Numbered from the stretch's first letter, positions 34,961-47,197 are shown. The stretch is 64,000 nt of DNA from Climacium dendroides (GCA_950106755.1 OX467089.1:28501345-28565344); one strand, 5' to 3'. Made by a program: numbers and translations. Notes: generated by a model not told the origin, from the letters alone.

Positions 34961-37900
34961 TGTCGTATGCGCAGTTAGCCGTAAGTATCCTTACAACGAC
35001 AAATGGTTGCAAGATGACACGAATTATCGTTCCAGGGAACTTCTAGTAAGATATCGATTGAATTAGAAGTATCCGGATTGTGACTACTCACTTAATCTCC
35101 CTTATTTCACTTCCCTACCTTATTCCGGAAACTTAGTACATTCCGGATTCCGTTCCGGATCCGGACACACCCGGAACTGAGTTCCGTCTCTCTTCCGTCA
35201 TTGGTTTTGTTGCCTCTGTTTTACCCTCAGAGGGTCCGCCCTTGATCTAGAAAGGGGTGGGGACTCACCACTTGTACAATTATCCTCTCTGTATTCTAAA
35301 TCTACTAAACAACACACCCAAGACAACACAGTTGTAGGAGAAGGGAGGAGTATTCTCTCACAGTTTCCGGATTGGCCGATCCGGAATCAAGTCACACAGA
35401 GTACTTTTCACACCTCTCTTACTACAACGACAGATCAGAACTTATAGACCCAAAAGAATAGAATCTCAAAGAGAAGACAATTTATCAAGGGGGAGGTTGG
35501 CAGACTTTCCGAAGTAGCGGGAGATCCTTTCCTTTGGCGGGTGCTTAACTCCGCACAGAACCCTCCTGGTTCCGGACTTGCAGGGACCTCTACCGTCTTA
35601 TTCGGATTGTCGTTCCGGCAAATTAAAAGCACGTTACACTTACACTCCCTTACTCAGCTTTGCATTCTTTCTCACTAGCTCCACCCCCAGATGATCCGTA
35701 GCTCAAGATCCGGATTTCTCCTCTCCCTCCCTTCTCTTTCTCCAGTACCAGATCACACACCCATGCATACACTCAGCCAAAAAGACCCTGTCTAAGCAAA
35801 AGTGCAGCTAAAGGTATCCTGGCTGACTTAGATTAAGAAAAGAAAATTGTAATACATACGTGAAAGCACTAAAATCGAGTGGAGTAGGATGGAATGCCAG
35901 ACAACTAACTTGCCTGCCCTTAAAATACTAACACAAAAACCCAAAGTCAACTCCTAAAAGCCTGAAAAGGAAACCCGGAAATCCAGGCCACCAATCCCTG
36001 AACCTCCTGGAATATCCGGAAAGATTGCTAACTGCCGTCCGAGATTACCGGATTTCCTGACTATCCACCTAAGATTCCGGAAACCGGGTCCATGCTCGGA
36101 ATCCCATTCCGGATTCTATACTTCTTCTCCTACCAACCCTAATGTTTTGGCTTCCGTCCTTTCTTTGAACGGCTCCCCGCTTGGCTGGTAGGCGTCCCCT
36201 TCGTATTCTTTGCTGGCGTAGTTTTTGCTGTGGCCCGAGTCTGGATATGGCGCGTTGCGGAAGACGGATCGCTGTTGCCTTCGGTTCCGAAAGTGGAGTG
36301 GGCACTCTCCTCCTCAGAATCTTCAATGACTTGAACTTCCTTCTCCTTCTCTAGTGTTGTATCCTCCAATGTTGCGGGTTCGCTTCCTTTCTCCGGTGTG
36401 GTCTTTTGCATGTGCACAAATCCTTTCGGATTAGTCCGAGCCGGATTGGTCATTCCACCGATCCGGCTGATGAGATCTCCCCTAACTTGCTGTCCCGGAA
36501 CCTTGAATGATCCGGTCATCAAATTCGGCATTGTTTGTGCCTTGGGAACTTCCGGGGTTGAGAACTTAGATGGCACCGGAACCGTTTTCGCGCTAGACTC
36601 AAGTTCCGGTTTCGAGGCTGGCCTCAAATTCAACTCCGTCATCCATATTTTACTGGCGGAAGGCTCGGTTGGTGTGAGTATCCCCCTCAAACCCTCCATC
36701 CGGGTTGTATGATCCGCCACTGGTTTCCCTGGGGTACCTGCGACAAAAGGAAGTTCCGGAAAGGTGGAGAAATCCATCGCATGGTTTGGGTCGATGGCCG
36801 CCAGTAACTTCTGGATTTCCTTCAAAACTCGTTCTATCCTCGCGGTGAAGTCTACGAGGATGGTAACTACCTTGGTTCCGGTAATGTGGCCTTCCGATAT
36901 CATCTTCGAGTCAAACAAGGCAGCTTTTGTGATGATGTCGGCTTTGATGTTGACTGCTCCGGTTAGATTCTTAACCAGAGCGAGAGCCTCTTTCTCTTTT
37001 GCAGCTACCATTTCCCCTTCCGCCCAATTCACTCGGGTCTGGAGTAGGTTCCGTTCCGCCTCCAACTCCTGGATCCGCTCCTCCCTCTTCTTCAGATCCT
37101 CCGGCTTGGGCAATCGCTTGACAGCTTCCACGATCTGATCCGGATCCCCCTTCAACACTTTCGTGGTATCTATAACCAAATCTGACAATCCGTCGTGGAG
37201 TACTTTGGCTTCACATATCCACTCGAGCCCCGCATTGAAAAATGCGGATTCTGTTTCCATTTCAGGTCCTTTGCTGGATTCCCCCCTCTCCATCGTCTGT
37301 GGCTTGATTCTCGACCCCGGATCGGTTGACTTCCTCTTCTTGGTCTTCAGATCGATCAGACGTTCCTCGGGAAGTTCCTCCGGATCAGACTCGACCGGAT
37401 CTTCCGCTTCCTTCCCGGAAAGTCCGTATGACAGGAGCATCTTTCCGGTGTCATACTGGATTACTTCCGCCGCACTCAAAAGTTCTTGTTGATGGTACAG
37501 ATGAAACAAGTAGGTGCTAACTGGATTCGCCTTTGCTCGGGTCACGTGATCCGCTAATTTAGCCACTATCCCAGCTATGACCCTACCTCAGTGCACTACC
37601 CGGTTCTCCATAGCCCCAAAGATAGTATTGGCCACCGTAATAGTAACTCGCGTTGGCTTTTCCGGATACAAGATCGGAATCAGAAACTCTAGTATCCGCC
37701 TATGTCTCTCGTCCTTGCACTCGCTGATAGCAAATCCATCCTTAGGGTTTGTAGACCCAGTGAACTTCCCAGCTACAAAACGGTCCGTCCTCGATGCTAA
37801 ACCATTCCCACTCTTCCGGAACTGATAGACGTCCGCCCAGATGTCCTTGGTCCACGTGACTAGCCGCCCTCTCAAAGTGAGCTCATACTGATTCGGAACA

Positions 37901-38502
37901 CCGTGAAGTAGCTCTTGAATCATCTCTTCACTCTTGAGGTTCCATGGTCAGTGTAGTAGACCGACACATCCTAACTTAGTTAAGTCCTGCTTGTGTAGTT
38001 CCGGGCTATCCGGAATGGCTGGAGAGATAACCCGGGCAGATACCGCTACCTTCCGTACTAGTCCGGATGCCATAAGATCTAAGTGAGAACGAGGGAAAAG
38101 TAGTTCTACTTCAGTCGCTAACTCACCACTCTTTCTCTCAACTACTCACACAAACAGTCTCAGGAACACAGAACAGGAAAGTGAAGAGGAAACCCTAGGA
38201 AGACAGCTTAAGTACTAAACTGTCTTTCTACGGGCTTAAGGACAACGGCTACAGGTCCGTTGTATTAACGGTATCCTACTTCCGTAGCTACGAGACCTAT
38301 ACGGTAGGTTCCTATGTTCCGGATGAGTCCGGATTCCGGATCCGGATAAGTTCCGGTTACGGGTTGTGCCGGAACGCTTATTTCCTAATTCAAGCTATCT
38401 GGTTCAAAAATCACACTCTAACTATTATTTTTTTTTTTTTTTTTAATTTTTCGCACCTACTTCGTGTATTATTGATCCGTTTCCAGATTTCGGATTCCCA
38501 CA
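34961..38502 (-). mobile_element. Solo LTR, subfamily A (copy 2), inside E
   Basis: It starts (minus strand) TGTGGGAATCCGAAATCTGG at 38502 and ends GCGCATACGACA at 34961. The flanks AAGGC and GAGGC differ at one base. Its length of 3,542 bp agrees with the 3,544 bp of the 5' LTR at 9954-13497, to which it is closely similar along its whole length. The shared box is at 35390-35431 and the stem-loop at 35213-35233. It is inserted 126 bp upstream of the ORF start of the E LTR. Confidence 0.9.
36139..38073 (-). pseudogene. LTR-encoded ORF, subfamily A (copy 2)
   Basis: One 645-codon frame runs from ATG 38073 to the basic end SRSKKGRKPKH. It has only two stops. TGA near 37949 replaces Arg of the RPW motif (CGA in the other copy), and TGA at 37588-37590 replaces the Trp that reads TGG in the other copy. 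From 37566 the frame is open for 475 codons. The Gln codons lost in the 9954-13497 copy are intact here. The two copies therefore decayed separately, and between them every codon of the frame is represented intact. Confidence 0.77.
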
Positions 38503-38654
38503 GAGGCGATCTCTCCGTCCCACACCTTCTCACTCACTAATGGGCCCTCTTGTACTTCCTCTACTCGCCGCCGTAGACGGAAAAGGCTTCAGGCGCTGAG
38601 ACAGGAAACGACAACACGTGAAAGCCAGAGACCTGAAAATAGGCAGGGCCAGGC

Positions 38655-38662
38655 TTTATATA
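38655..38662 (-). promoter_or_regulatory. TATA box of E LTR copy 2
   Basis: TATATAAA on the minus strand. It lies about 280 bp upstream of the E ORF start once the nested A LTR is discounted. It is the best TATA match among the LTRs. Confidence 0.55.
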
Positions 38663-39294
38663 GTCCTAACGCCTGGACTGGTCATTATGACCGGTCGGGT
38701 ATTCGGTCCGGTTCTTGACATCCGGTTCTCTCCAATCCGGTCGAGGAGGATCCGGTCAAAAATCCATTCCGGTTGAGATTCTAATCTGATCCGTTTCTGC
38801 CTAAAATCGGATTAGTTTTGTAAGGTCCTTTTGTGACTATTTTTGATTTATTTCTCTCTTTTTAGATGGATCCGGATACCTATTTCTAGTTTCCGTTCTA
38901 CTTAAAAAGGTAAACGAAGAAAATCAAAAATATGAGTTTGTCACATCAAGGTACAAAAGAGACTGTTTTAGGGTTTGAATGTCATTTGCACCTGGGAGCA
39001 CCAGCATACTTAGCGCGCTCTCAGTGCTTTGAGTTTGTGTCTGCAAATTGAGTGTGTTTGTGTGAGAATTGTACAAGGTCTGAGAGTTGTGAGTGAGCAT
39101 GTTTGTTTCATTTACAAGGGCGCAGGGATTAGAGAGAAATTGGTTGCATGAGTGTGGTGGAGATTGAGAAGAGTATCGCGAGAGTTGTGTGAGGTGGGCA
39201 CATTGAGCGATTCGGTTGAGACCGAGGAGTGAGTGTAAGGAAACGGGACGTGCGACTAGGAGAGAAGTGAGGTAGCGATCTAAAAGAGAGACAA

Positions 39295-41121
39295 ATGCCG
39301 CAGTTAAAGCGCGGACGAAATCAGGTACAGGCGAGCGTTCAAAGGATAGAAATCAGGGTGAGGAAGGTGGCTCCTTTAGAGCCCAGTAGTGAGTGGGAGA
39401 AAGTAGAATTGATGGAAGACCTCTCCGTCGTGGGGTGCGCAAGGTTCCTAGGGAAACCTTGGGGCTTTCGGGGCGAGGCCATAGTTAGGGAGCTCATCGA
39501 AGGAGCCCCTAACCAGTTCGACAATTCTCTTAGACCGGTTCCACCTATGTGGATACGGGAGATTTGGAGGAAAGTCTCCGACTTGGAGGAAGGCGGCGCG
39601 GAACAAACCAGCCGGAAGAGAGACTTCGTGCGCAGAAAATTTAGGGGAGCGGCTAACCCCAAGGACGGATTCGCCATCGAAGACTGTGTCAACGCGCAAC
39701 ATCGGCGACTGCTCGAATTTCTGGTGCCCATTCTGCATCCGGAAAAATCCACCCGGGTGACCTCCACGATCGGAAATGTTATTTTTGGAACCCTGAGTAG
39801 GGAAAAGAGGATGGATTGGGCGGGCTACATTCAGACGTTGGTAAATGTCTTGGTCTCGAATGTGGGAAAGAGTAGGGCTACTCCGGTATGCCCCTACCTT
39901 TTCCACCTATATAAGAATCAGAGTCTCCTGACGTCAGAGGAGAACAAGGAGTGGAGAGCTCAGATGCTCTCCGGACGTGCGGTGGATCGGATGAAGAATC
40001 CGAGATGGAACCGGATAGCCCGGAACCAGAGGAGAAGGGTGAAAACCCTAAGAAGAGGACTTGGACAAAAGAAGAAGAGGACATTCCTCTCAACCGAAGG
40101 AGGATCAAGAGGACGCCCAGTTTAAGGGGCTTTCCTTCAGGGCTTCGGAAGGACAAGGGACTGGAACCAGTGGAGTCGGTCATCCCAAAGAAGCAAAAGC
40201 CCGTGGAAGTAGTCAAGCCGAGACCCGTTCCATCGTCTCAGTTGATGGACCTGACGGGTCCATACAATGACCTAATCCGGATTCTCAGTGTAGTGAGAGC
40301 TCGGATTCTCAGTGCAGCGAGAAGTGGCGGACTTGGTGGGAAGTGCTCCACGACGCTTCGAGAAGTGGCGGACTTGGTGGGAAGACCACGACGCTTCAAG
40401 AAGTGGCGGACTTGGTGGGAAGCGCTCCAACTAGTTCAATACCGAAAGCCGTGGCAAACTGCATCAGCAATCCGGATGAAGTAAAGGAGTTGGAAGATAG
40501 ATTGCTGAAGCAGAACATCAATCAGCGAGAGATAGACGAGCAGGTGGTCTGGTTGCGAGGAGAGATCCAAAGTTACCGGAAGGACTTGGATGCTAATCAC
40601 GACCAAGTGAAGGCCGCAATGTCTCTACAGGAGGAGACCAGGGCTGCGATCAATCGGATGACGGTAGTAGTAGGGGCATCCGGTGAGGTAACGGCAAAGG
40701 CCAAATTGTTTGATGAGGGGATACGTAAGGATCAAAAACCTTCAGGTACCCGCATCGCTCACATCTTGGTTGACTTTGCCAGAGAATTAAAAGAGGCTAT
40801 GAAGGAATTCCGGAAGGACGCAAAGGGGTTGGAGGATATTGTCCGGAAGTTTCAGAGTAGGTTAGTGTCTTTATTCGGGATTTCGATCCTGGATGAGTTC
40901 AATGAGGTAGAGATATTAGAGGGGAAGTTCGAAACCCCAATATCAAAGGAGAAGGAGGCCAGAAGGACTTCCACTTCAGAGGCCCCACGAACGATGACAG
41001 GGGTGACTTCCCTTGTAGAACTGGAACGAGTTCCGGAAGGGGGAGATAAGAGTAGGAATTTGAGTGAACTCTCCCCCATAGCTACTCCAGATAGTGGCGG
41101 ACCTCCTCAGGAGGGATAGGT
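39295..41121 (+). pseudogene. LTR-encoded ORF, subfamily F (copy 3)
   Basis: It starts at ATG 39295 (MPQLKRGRNQ). Parts: GCARFLGKPWGF (48-59); core with RRKFRGAANPKDGFAIEDC (113-131), FLVPILHPEKSTRVTSTIGN (142-161), NVIFGTL (161-167), MDWAGYIQTLV, and TPVCPYLFHLYKNQSLLT (196-213); acidic linker; coiled coil; KAKLFDEG block; end GGPPQEG. It is read in three frames: one shift near 39950 and another across the 41/38-bp tandem duplication at 40321. It has no stop inside the core, which makes this the cleanest copy of the core domain in the window. Confidence 0.75.
40321..40437 (+). repeat. Tandem duplication inside the F ORF (41 and 38 bp units)
   Basis: GAAGTGGCGGACTTGGTGGG occurs at 40321, 40362 and 40400, with CACGACGCTTC between copies. 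Neither 41 nor 38 is a multiple of three (net +1), so the duplication shifts the reading frame. The homologous region of other copies has a single unit. Confidence 0.85.
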
Positions 41122-42302
41122 AGTTAGAAATTAGAGAGTAGGAAATTTTGTTAGACCGGACCTTATTCCGGAAAGTTAGGAAAAGTTCAGATCCGAAAAT
41201 CTCGGCCGAATCAGTGCCGGATTTCCGGGGAGACCTTTTTGTAAATTCTGTATATAATTCGAGTCTCAAGATTGAGACTGGGGAGTTTTTTCTTTCTTGC
41301 ATATGCTGTCTCTTGTATATTTTCTATTGTTTTTCTTGTCTTCCTAAAGATTGGCCGGATAAGGGAGGGAGAGATTGAGTATAGATGAGCAGAGTGTGGG
41401 AGGATCTTCTCCCCTTGTTGTCTTCTTGTGATTGCAGGTGCCTTGAACAGGTTGTAAGTGTTGGGAATGAGTCAAGACACCTGAGTAGGTTTAGAGTTCA
41501 TAATTCCGGGTGAGATAGCTAGTGCTAGGCTAGACAGCAAGAGAAAGGATTCTCAAACTGTACTAGAGCTACCAGATGGGATGTCTGGGTTAGCCTCCGA
41601 ACACTTGAGAGGTCTCACCATCTAAAGAAATAAACGAAAGAGCGCTAGACTGTACTGGCACGGGCAGACGCACTTGTAGTCACCTTAGTTTCGCACGGAA
41701 TTCAAAAAATAGTAAGGTCGTTGTAGTGAGTGAGGATCGTACGGGGGATTTTTGTGTGACCTATAGACTGGGATTACTTCTAGTTTGCTGTGAAAGATCA
41801 AACCGGATCTTGTTAGATTAGGAAGATAGATTAGGTGAGTGAATCTTCCATCACTATAAAGACCGGAAGTAGAGGAGCGTCTACCTCTCTGAGAATAAGC
41901 GGTAGATCCCTCTGAAGTGCCAACAGAGGTTAAGCAAAATCGGAATAGAAATCGAGGAAAGTGAGCCCTCGGATAAAGTTGTAAAAGATCCGGTCGGGAG
42001 TGCGAGTTCCAGTTTGGTTCTTGTGGGTTGTCAATCGATTTTTGATTCGGGACAGTATTAGTCTGGACTGGATCCGTCTATAGAAAGAGGAGGAAATTAT
42101 CCGGTAATTGTGGAAAAGGTGAAGAGGGATAAAGAAGAGTGATAAAGAAGAGTAATAGAATTGAGAAACTTTCCTCAAATCATCTAGTAACACGAAACAC
42201 TTCACAGAGTCTCTTGGGTTCGATCTTTAGAGTCACTTTGTTATGCTTTAAAGGGGTTTTTGTGAGCATAATAAGGAATTTCACATACCCTGTGCTACGA
42301 CA

Positions 42303-43695
42303 CCCTCCTAAAATATTCGACTTTGAGAAATTAGAAAGGAAAGCAGCAAATGAAGGACTTCTTGCCTTTTTATTTTAGAAATAGAATCTACGAAGCATCC
42401 TAGTAGCTATGTAATAGGATGGACTCTCAAAAGGTCACCAGCTACCAAGGGCTTTTTCCTCATGCCTTGAGGATTGAATTATCACGAAAGGAATTAGTGG
42501 ACAGCTTTCCAGTTTTCAAATTTGAACGACCTTTGGCGCCTTCTCATTCGCGCCAAGGACATTCCTGCAATGAAATTTTTGAATCATGAAAGAAACGTCT
42601 ACATCAAGTTAGTGTCTTCCTTTCTTGCCAAAGCATGCACGTTGTTACGATAATACTCTCATTTGCATTCACTGTCATTTTTCTTTTGTTTGTAGTATCT
42701 TTAATGTCGGAATTATTGGTGCTAGATCATTGTGAAGGCACTTCATCTCTGTAGATGTCTTTGACAAGTCTGTAGTATATCTTTATGTATTCATTGATTA
42801 AATTATAAGCATGACCGTTTCTGTATAGTGTAGTTTGAAAGTGTTGTCAATGTGCAACTTGTCTTATGAAGTAGACTTCCCTTGTCATGTGATGATTTGA
42901 AGATGGTGTAAAAATTCATGTGTGTTCCAATGTTCATTCCTCAATGTCAGAGTTGCATGATGCTTAGAAACAAGTCTCTGAATTAGTGAAGGATTATAGG
43001 TTTGGAAAATGATAACATCTAGACACCTGTATGGATTGATTCTGAGATCGTAGTGCTTGAGTATATCGCCGTAAAAAACGGAGTGCATGGCAGTAGCTAC
43101 TAGGAGACTGTGAATCAATGAATATCCAAGAATTCATTGATTTAGATTGATTTGAACTAAAATGATGAGGGCATAGAAGGAACAATTTAGGTCAAATTGA
43201 CCTAAATTGATATAGATAAAGTAGTAGATCTAATGATGGTTTCCACAATGATGATGAAGTAGTAGGTCTGATGATGGTTTCCATGAATTGGTATGGATAA
43301 ATATGCCTAATGATGTTATTCAAGTTGAATCGACTTGATTTGGCACGGTTGAAGTAGTTTTAATGATGTTTTTGAGGTCGAATCAACCTTAAAAAGTATG
43401 CTTTACATACGTCCTATGACATTTTAGGTCGAATCGATCTAAATTATAACTTCTCATAGTATTCAATGTATACTCTTAGTATAGTACCTATTTTAATCCC
43501 ATTTAGATTGAATCAACCTGAATTTTAATGATGCACGATAGAATAGAAATCAAGAACTCTAATTTGAAAGTTCCAATGCATGATCTTTTATTTTGGTTTG
43601 ATTTGAACCAAAAAAACTACCCTATTAATTGTCTAAGTTTGTAACAAAATAGTTTATACTTACTCGGAACACATTTTTGATACTTCTAGACATCA
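42303..43695. other. Intergenic stretch with repeated short palindromes
   Basis: No convincing gene. Short plus-strand frames near 42303-42380 have no recognised similarity. The right part (43141-43611) holds the palindromic motif cluster listed separately and may be the upstream region of the DUF7869-like pseudogene. Confidence 0.45.
43141..43611. repeat. Cluster of about 7 short inverted repeats (AGGTCGAATCGACCT-like)
   Basis: Variants of AGGTC-AATN-GACCT occur near 43141, 43189 (AGGTCAAATTGACCT), 43321 (CAAGTTGAATCGACTTG), 43375, 43425, 43503 and 43595 (GGTTTGATTTGAACC). Each is a small palindrome, and the arms vary while remaining largely self-complementary. Spacing is 50-130 bp in AT-rich DNA. 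Confidence 0.5.
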
Positions 43696-43770
43696 ATGGA
43701 TCCAGTGTTGGACCCTATTCACATGGAAAACTCAATGGATTCTGAATCTAGTCATGCATGGCATGAAGAA
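43696..43770 (+). pseudogene. Start of DUF7869-like gene, exon interrupted by retroelement
   Basis: An open frame begins at ATG 43696 (MDPVLDPIHMENSMDS) and runs to the D LTR insertion. The target site AAGAA (43766-43770) is repeated at 56272-56276. Skipping the 12.5-kb insertion, the same frame continues for about 37 more codons (EEDVIMASLDEDFQNVKAIN). This shows that the LTR landed in an exon. The rest of the gene is described at 56272-58805. Confidence 0.6.
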
Positions 43771-44132
43771 TGTGGGAATGTGATCCCACATGCTAGGCCC
43801 AGAATACTAGCGTTTGACGAGACATCTCGAAAACTAATCCCTTAAAAAGGAAGGTTTTGAGTTCTCATAGGAAATTAGGAAAACTCAGGAATACCGGATC
43901 TCCGGATCCGGAAAAATTCCATTAGGTATAAGAAAACCTAATTCCGGAACCCTAGGAAGTTCCAAAAATCAGATGACGGCGCCGGCCCTAAGAGCCGGAT
44001 GTCGTAGCACAGGAAAGCAAAAATCCTTCTCTAAGGCTCAATATTTCTTAAAAGAGGCCTTAAAGTGACTTGAGTATCGTTCCCACGAAGATCGAATTCC
44101 TAGGTTCACAATTACCGGAAAATGGTAGAGTG

Positions 44133-44867
44133 GAGTGATTGCAAGAAACACTTGTACTATTTTCTGTCACACATTGCGGACTGAGTTGTTTTTTTGCCAT
44201 AACTTTTGTGTTTTAACTCCGAATGACTTAAGATTTACAAGGAAAGTACTCATGACTATCCTACAACTTCCTTGATTTTTTGGTAATTTTCAAAAATAAT
44301 TTACTATCCAAAAATAGGCCCGAAATAAATGTCACACTTGCCAATTTGGAGGTTTTCAGTACTTTTGAGTACCTTTTTCATATACCCTACATCAAGAGAA
44401 TTATATGGAGTTCTTCCTTACATATAAATACAACTTTTCATTGAAGGGTTTTAAAAAATAATTAATTTTGTGTGGTGTGGAAGTCTATGAAGAGAGCTTC
44501 CTTCTGCTTGCATTTTGAAACATATAAAATATTATTTTTGTAAGTTTTTTGGTGAATGAACATCTTCATAAATTTTTTAAAAATGGCCACTTTTTATTTT
44601 TTGTATTTACTTATTTTTACTATTTTTAACTAATTTTTGAATCAAAGGTCCTATTTTCTTGAGATTTTGCACTTTTCAAGTTCTCCTACTTAGAGAATTT
44701 TCCTACACATTTCCTTTGGTGAAAACCTTCATTTTAGAGGTATATACATAAGTCATATTTTAAAGATTTTTTAAAAATTAGTTTTCTAATTTTAAAATAC
44801 TCCTAAAGATTTCATAAGTACTATTGAAAAACGCAACAAATAGTACAAGTGTTTCTTGCAATCACCC
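44133..44867. mobile_element. TIR element, 735 bp, 4-bp duplication AGTG
   Basis: Left end GAGTGATTGCAAGAAACACT, right end (reversed) GGGTGATTGCAAGAAACACT. The inverted repeats extend about 30 bp with one mismatch. AGTG flanks both sides (44129-44132, 44868-44871). The interior is AT-rich and non-coding. The GGGTGA terminus and 4-bp duplication match the element at 29259-29871, but the rest of the ends differ. Confidence 0.82.
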
Positions 44868-46040
44868 AGTGATGGTCACGAAACACAAAACCCCAAGCAA
44901 AACAATAGACCGGAACTTCCACTTGGTCTCCTTGTTTTCTTCGACAAACATGACCAGATCCCTCCGGTCCAACAATCACTAATACACACTAGACCGGATC
45001 TTTCCGATCTAACATCTCTGATCGAATCTAATCCAGTTTAACACCCACTTGTTTATTACACAAACTCTCTAACTGGTTGGTTTCCTACCCCACATCTTTA
45101 CACTACCCCGTAACTCTCCCAACACTTCTATTCACATACCTCTAAACGAAGAGGGATCTACTAATTGGGATTCAGGAAGGAAGCTTAACTCCTACCCTCC
45201 GATTTTAAAGTGTCAGAAGTTTCACTATGTGATCAAACTTTCAAAAATAAACTTTCAAATCCTACAAATGAGAAACAGACCGTTCTCACAACTGAAAAAG
45301 AAACGCAATCGTGTCCAGCAGGTTACGCAAGCCGGTCTAATTCCTCCTAACCAATGCTACAACGATAGCCTACTGAGTTAGTCCTAAATCCGGTCTGAAC
45401 TAGCGGGGATCGAAGAGGGGAAACGAGCGCTGTGGAGGCGTGCTAACCCTTACTTCTTCCGGAAAGTACTCCTTCGTACTTTTTCCGAGTTCATTTCTAG
45501 TCCACATTAGAGATCCCTTCTGCCTTTGTTCCACGCACACTAATCCAATACTGGACCGAATAAACTCAGCATCCAAGCACACCTTGTATCCACTTACACT
45601 CACTTTCAAGTCTGGACTTCCAAAACACGGACAAGTGTCAAGTACACACAACTATGATTTGTTTCAATCACGCCAAGAGCGAACCCTCAAGTACTCATGA
45701 ATATAAGAAAATAAGATAAAGATGCACACCGGGACCAAGCAAGTCCCGGATTTAAATACTAAACTATTCCTTCAAAATCCTAACCTAAAAGTAACCCTCC
45801 AGCCAATCAAGGCCAAACACGTTTCATTCCCTTACTATTTTCTAGCCTTGTTGACTTTCACTTAAACTCCCACTACTTCCGCTAAAAGTGGATCTCAGAT
45901 CCTATAATTACAGACCCGGTCACTTTCCAACTGCTAGTGGCCGTGTCACTTAAAAAGTAAACTTCCTAATTATGTACAACTATCCCAAAATCTTAGGCTT
46001 TCACCACCCTATCCTCAAAAAACTCACCCTAAGTAACTTC

Positions 46041-47197
46041 CTAGGTTCTCAACTTCTTCATGGCCGGCTTCTTTACAGTTCCGGTCTTCTGTCCCTGGTA
46101 TGTCTTACCCCGGGCGGCGAGTTTCTTCTTCTTGGTTGTTACAACCTTGGTCGCCTGAGTCTCTGTCAGTACTTGATCCGGGTCAGAATACGGCTCCAAG
46201 TCTTCCTCAGTTCCGGATTCTTCATCCTCGTCCTCTTCTTCTTCTTCTTCCTCCTTGTCATCGTCTCCTGGAATCGGCCTCTTCTTTTGTGTTGACATAA
46301 TTGGAGGCTTCTTCTTCTACGTATTTGGTGTGGGCGGAACCTTGGCCCTAGCACTCTGAGGAGTGGTTTCCTCAATTGTTCCACTCTTCCCGGATCCTTG
46401 CCCCTGAGATCCGGTCTTCCTTTCCTCCCTCGACCCAGATTCACTTCCCAAAGTTAACTTGAGTGGGGTGGAAGGAAATACCTTCTCCTTCTTTGCGGGA
46501 ATGGTTGAAGAGATTGGAGATAATTCACTTAGATCGATAAACTTGTTGCTCAACCCTAGTTTGGGCACATTCTTCTTCTTAGACGGTTCCGGTCCAGATC
46601 TCGTCTTTTCTTCATCTACGGCCTTCACCTCCTCCGATGTTTTCTTTGCTTCACTTGTTGTTTCCACTTCTCCGGTCTTCTCCTCCTCGGCAGCCTTCAC
46701 TGCTTCTGTTACATTGAGAGCAATGTCCGTTACTTCCCCCAGTAGGGAAGTCGTTTCTCCCTTAGGCTCCGACCGGATGGAAGAGCGTGGTACGTCCTCC
46801 ACCTTGTCCTTCGCCTGAACTTCTTCTGCGGGTACCGGAAGGGGTGCAGGTGCGAGTTCCGTCTCCGTTTTTGGTTCCTGCTCCCGCTCTCTTCGTTCGT
46901 CTACCTCCTTCATCACCTCGCGTAGTGGCTCTACTATTGCCTCCATCTTGCGATGGTAGGACACTAGGGCCATCATTAGGTTGGCTGGAATCTGCTTTCC
47001 GGTCTCCATCACTTTTTCGTCAAATAGCATCGCTTTGTTGATGACTTCGCTTGGATTGCCAATGAACTCCCAGATTGCCTGAAGATTCTTTGAGGCTGTT
47101 TTGGTGAACCTCTTCTACTGGTCCAGTTCTTCTTTCTTCTCCTCCAGCTCCTTCGTTAGCTGGTCCACCTTATGCGTGGCTTCGCTCATCTCCCTCT
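46041..47197 (-). pseudogene. LTR-encoded ORF, subfamily B (copy 2), C-terminal part
   Basis: This is the part of the B ORF beyond the C insertion. It runs from the coiled coil (47190) through KAMLFDEK and a 237-codon open segment (47030-46317) rich in Glu, Lys and Pro, to the acidic run and basic end with KKKKLAARGKTY. It stops at 46041-46043. The stop that breaks copy 1 after EVEE is absent here, while a TAG near 46318 interrupts the linker. The N-terminal part lies at 51050-52048. Confidence 0.72.

Larger units (their letters stand above)
31990..38945 (-). mobile_element. Solo LTR, subfamily E (copy 2), inside F
   Basis: Minus-strand ends are TGTGACAAACTC (38945) and CTCTGTGCTGCGACA (31990). 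The flanks TCAGG (31985-31989) and TCAAG (38946-38950) differ at one base. Net length without the nested A LTR is 3,409 bp. The shared box is at 32505-32551 and the stem-loop, one arm changed, at 32338-32358. It sits about 255 bp inside the F LTR, upstream of the F ORF. Confidence 0.87.
31735..42302 (+). mobile_element. Solo LTR, subfamily F (copy 3), base of tower 1
   Basis: It starts TGTTGCAACCTAAC at 31735 and ends GTGCTACGACA at 42302. Flanks CCCCC and CCCTC give a possible target duplication with one mismatch. The left arm (31735-31989) and the right arm from 38951 are contiguous in the F copy at 20704-24342, which shows that 31990-38945 is a later insertion. Net length is 3,607 bp. The shared box is at 41717-41764 and the stem-loop at 41909-41929. 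Confidence 0.85.
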
